Origin: Comamonadaceae bacterium
GTDB lineage: Bacteria > Pseudomonadota > Gammaproteobacteria > Burkholderiales > Burkholderiaceae_C
Direction: 5' to 3'
Assembly: GCA_947460065.1 (NCBI GenBank)
Contig: CANHGF010000014.1
Location: 1 to 16,820 of the forward strand
Length of the DNA: 16,820 nucleotides
Shown here: positions 16,724 through 16,820 of the stretch, in pieces
Numbering within the stretch: the first letter of the stretch is position 1
Layout of the letters: the number at the start of each line of letters is the position of its first letter
Translations under genes and position numbers: made by a program
The notes under the pieces: model-generated
The model's input: the letters and a program-made list of their open reading frames with translations, nothing else
Database searches by the model: none
Told to the model about the DNA's origin: nothing

Positions 16724-16820
16724 TTAAAACCTGGGCAGGTCCGGGTGCTTGATCTGGCCTGCGCGCACCAGCATCTTGCCGTATTCGGCGCAGCGGTTGA
16801 GCGTGGGAATGACCTTGCCG
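16724..16820 (-). CDS. Probable ABC-transporter substrate-binding protein, C-terminal end (truncated by window)
   Basis: The minus-strand frame is open from the window edge to TAA (16724-16726). The 32 visible residues end with GKVIPTLNRCAEYGKMLVRA followed by GQIKHPDLPRF. This tail resembles the C-termini of NMT1/SsuA-like periplasmic binding proteins (nitrate/sulfonate/aromatic type) frequent in Comamonadaceae. The segment is too short for certainty, and the ligand cannot be guessed. The REP at 16672-16701 lies just downstream. Confidence 0.55.
   Translation of the reverse strand, partial: GKVIPTLNRCAEYGKMLVRAGQIKHPDLPRF

Noticed and set aside
16483..16752. Plus-strand frame of 89 residues across the REP cluster.
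   Set aside because: Composed of translated REP copies; it overlaps the 5' end of the asparaginase gene and the end of the partial transporter gene.

Overview
The window is GC-rich and densely coded. It looks like a chromosomal piece of a betaproteobacterium, most likely Burkholderiales of the Comamonadaceae type. That placement is inferred from base composition, the Bug/TTT receptor, the style of the CoA-catabolism genes and the REP-like repeats; no rRNA or other phylogenetic marker is present.

Positions 1-7064 (+ strand) hold a tightly packed catabolic operon, cut at its 5' end: a polysaccharide-deacetylase-family C-terminus, an atypical SDR, an acyl-CoA dehydrogenase, a MaoC/HTD2-type hydratase, a CitE-like lyase, a class A flavin monooxygenase, a periplasmic TTT (Bug) receptor and an arylmalonate decarboxylase/maleate isomerase-like protein. 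Spacings are -4 to about 50 bp. Hydratase plus lyase recalls the last two steps of itaconate/mesaconate catabolism (to citramalyl-CoA, then acetyl-CoA + pyruvate). The substrate is not evident, and no CoA transferase or regulator lies in the window. Two members, the SDR and the Amdase-like protein, lack the usual catalytic residues of their families.

Positions 7065-7482 are a repeat island. REP-like hairpins with a GTGGGA head face each other, and each of the two facing copies carries on its 5' side an array of 12-bp units that resemble iterated REP heads. The left array also forms a strong G-quadruplex motif. Next comes pyrF (7483-8325), whose promoter-like TACAAT sits so close to the ATG that a leaderless mRNA is likely.

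Positions 8326-9349 hold a short decayed stretch with a pyrF-like scrap, a perfect 10-bp palindrome, an intact ribbon-helix-helix antitoxin gene and a ParE-type toxin pseudogene broken by a 1-nt deletion and a nonsense codon. The toxin can only be read by joining two frames. A variant REP follows.

Positions 9350-14918 (- strand) encode UvrA and a PAS-GGDEF-EAL c-di-GMP enzyme. Positions 15120-15479 (+) encode a small conserved-looking protein with a possible RRM-like fold, convergent with an R. etli-type (ReAV-like) L-asparaginase on the minus strand. The window ends with a second REP cluster (16513-16701) and the C-terminus of a probable ABC-transporter substrate-binding protein (- strand).
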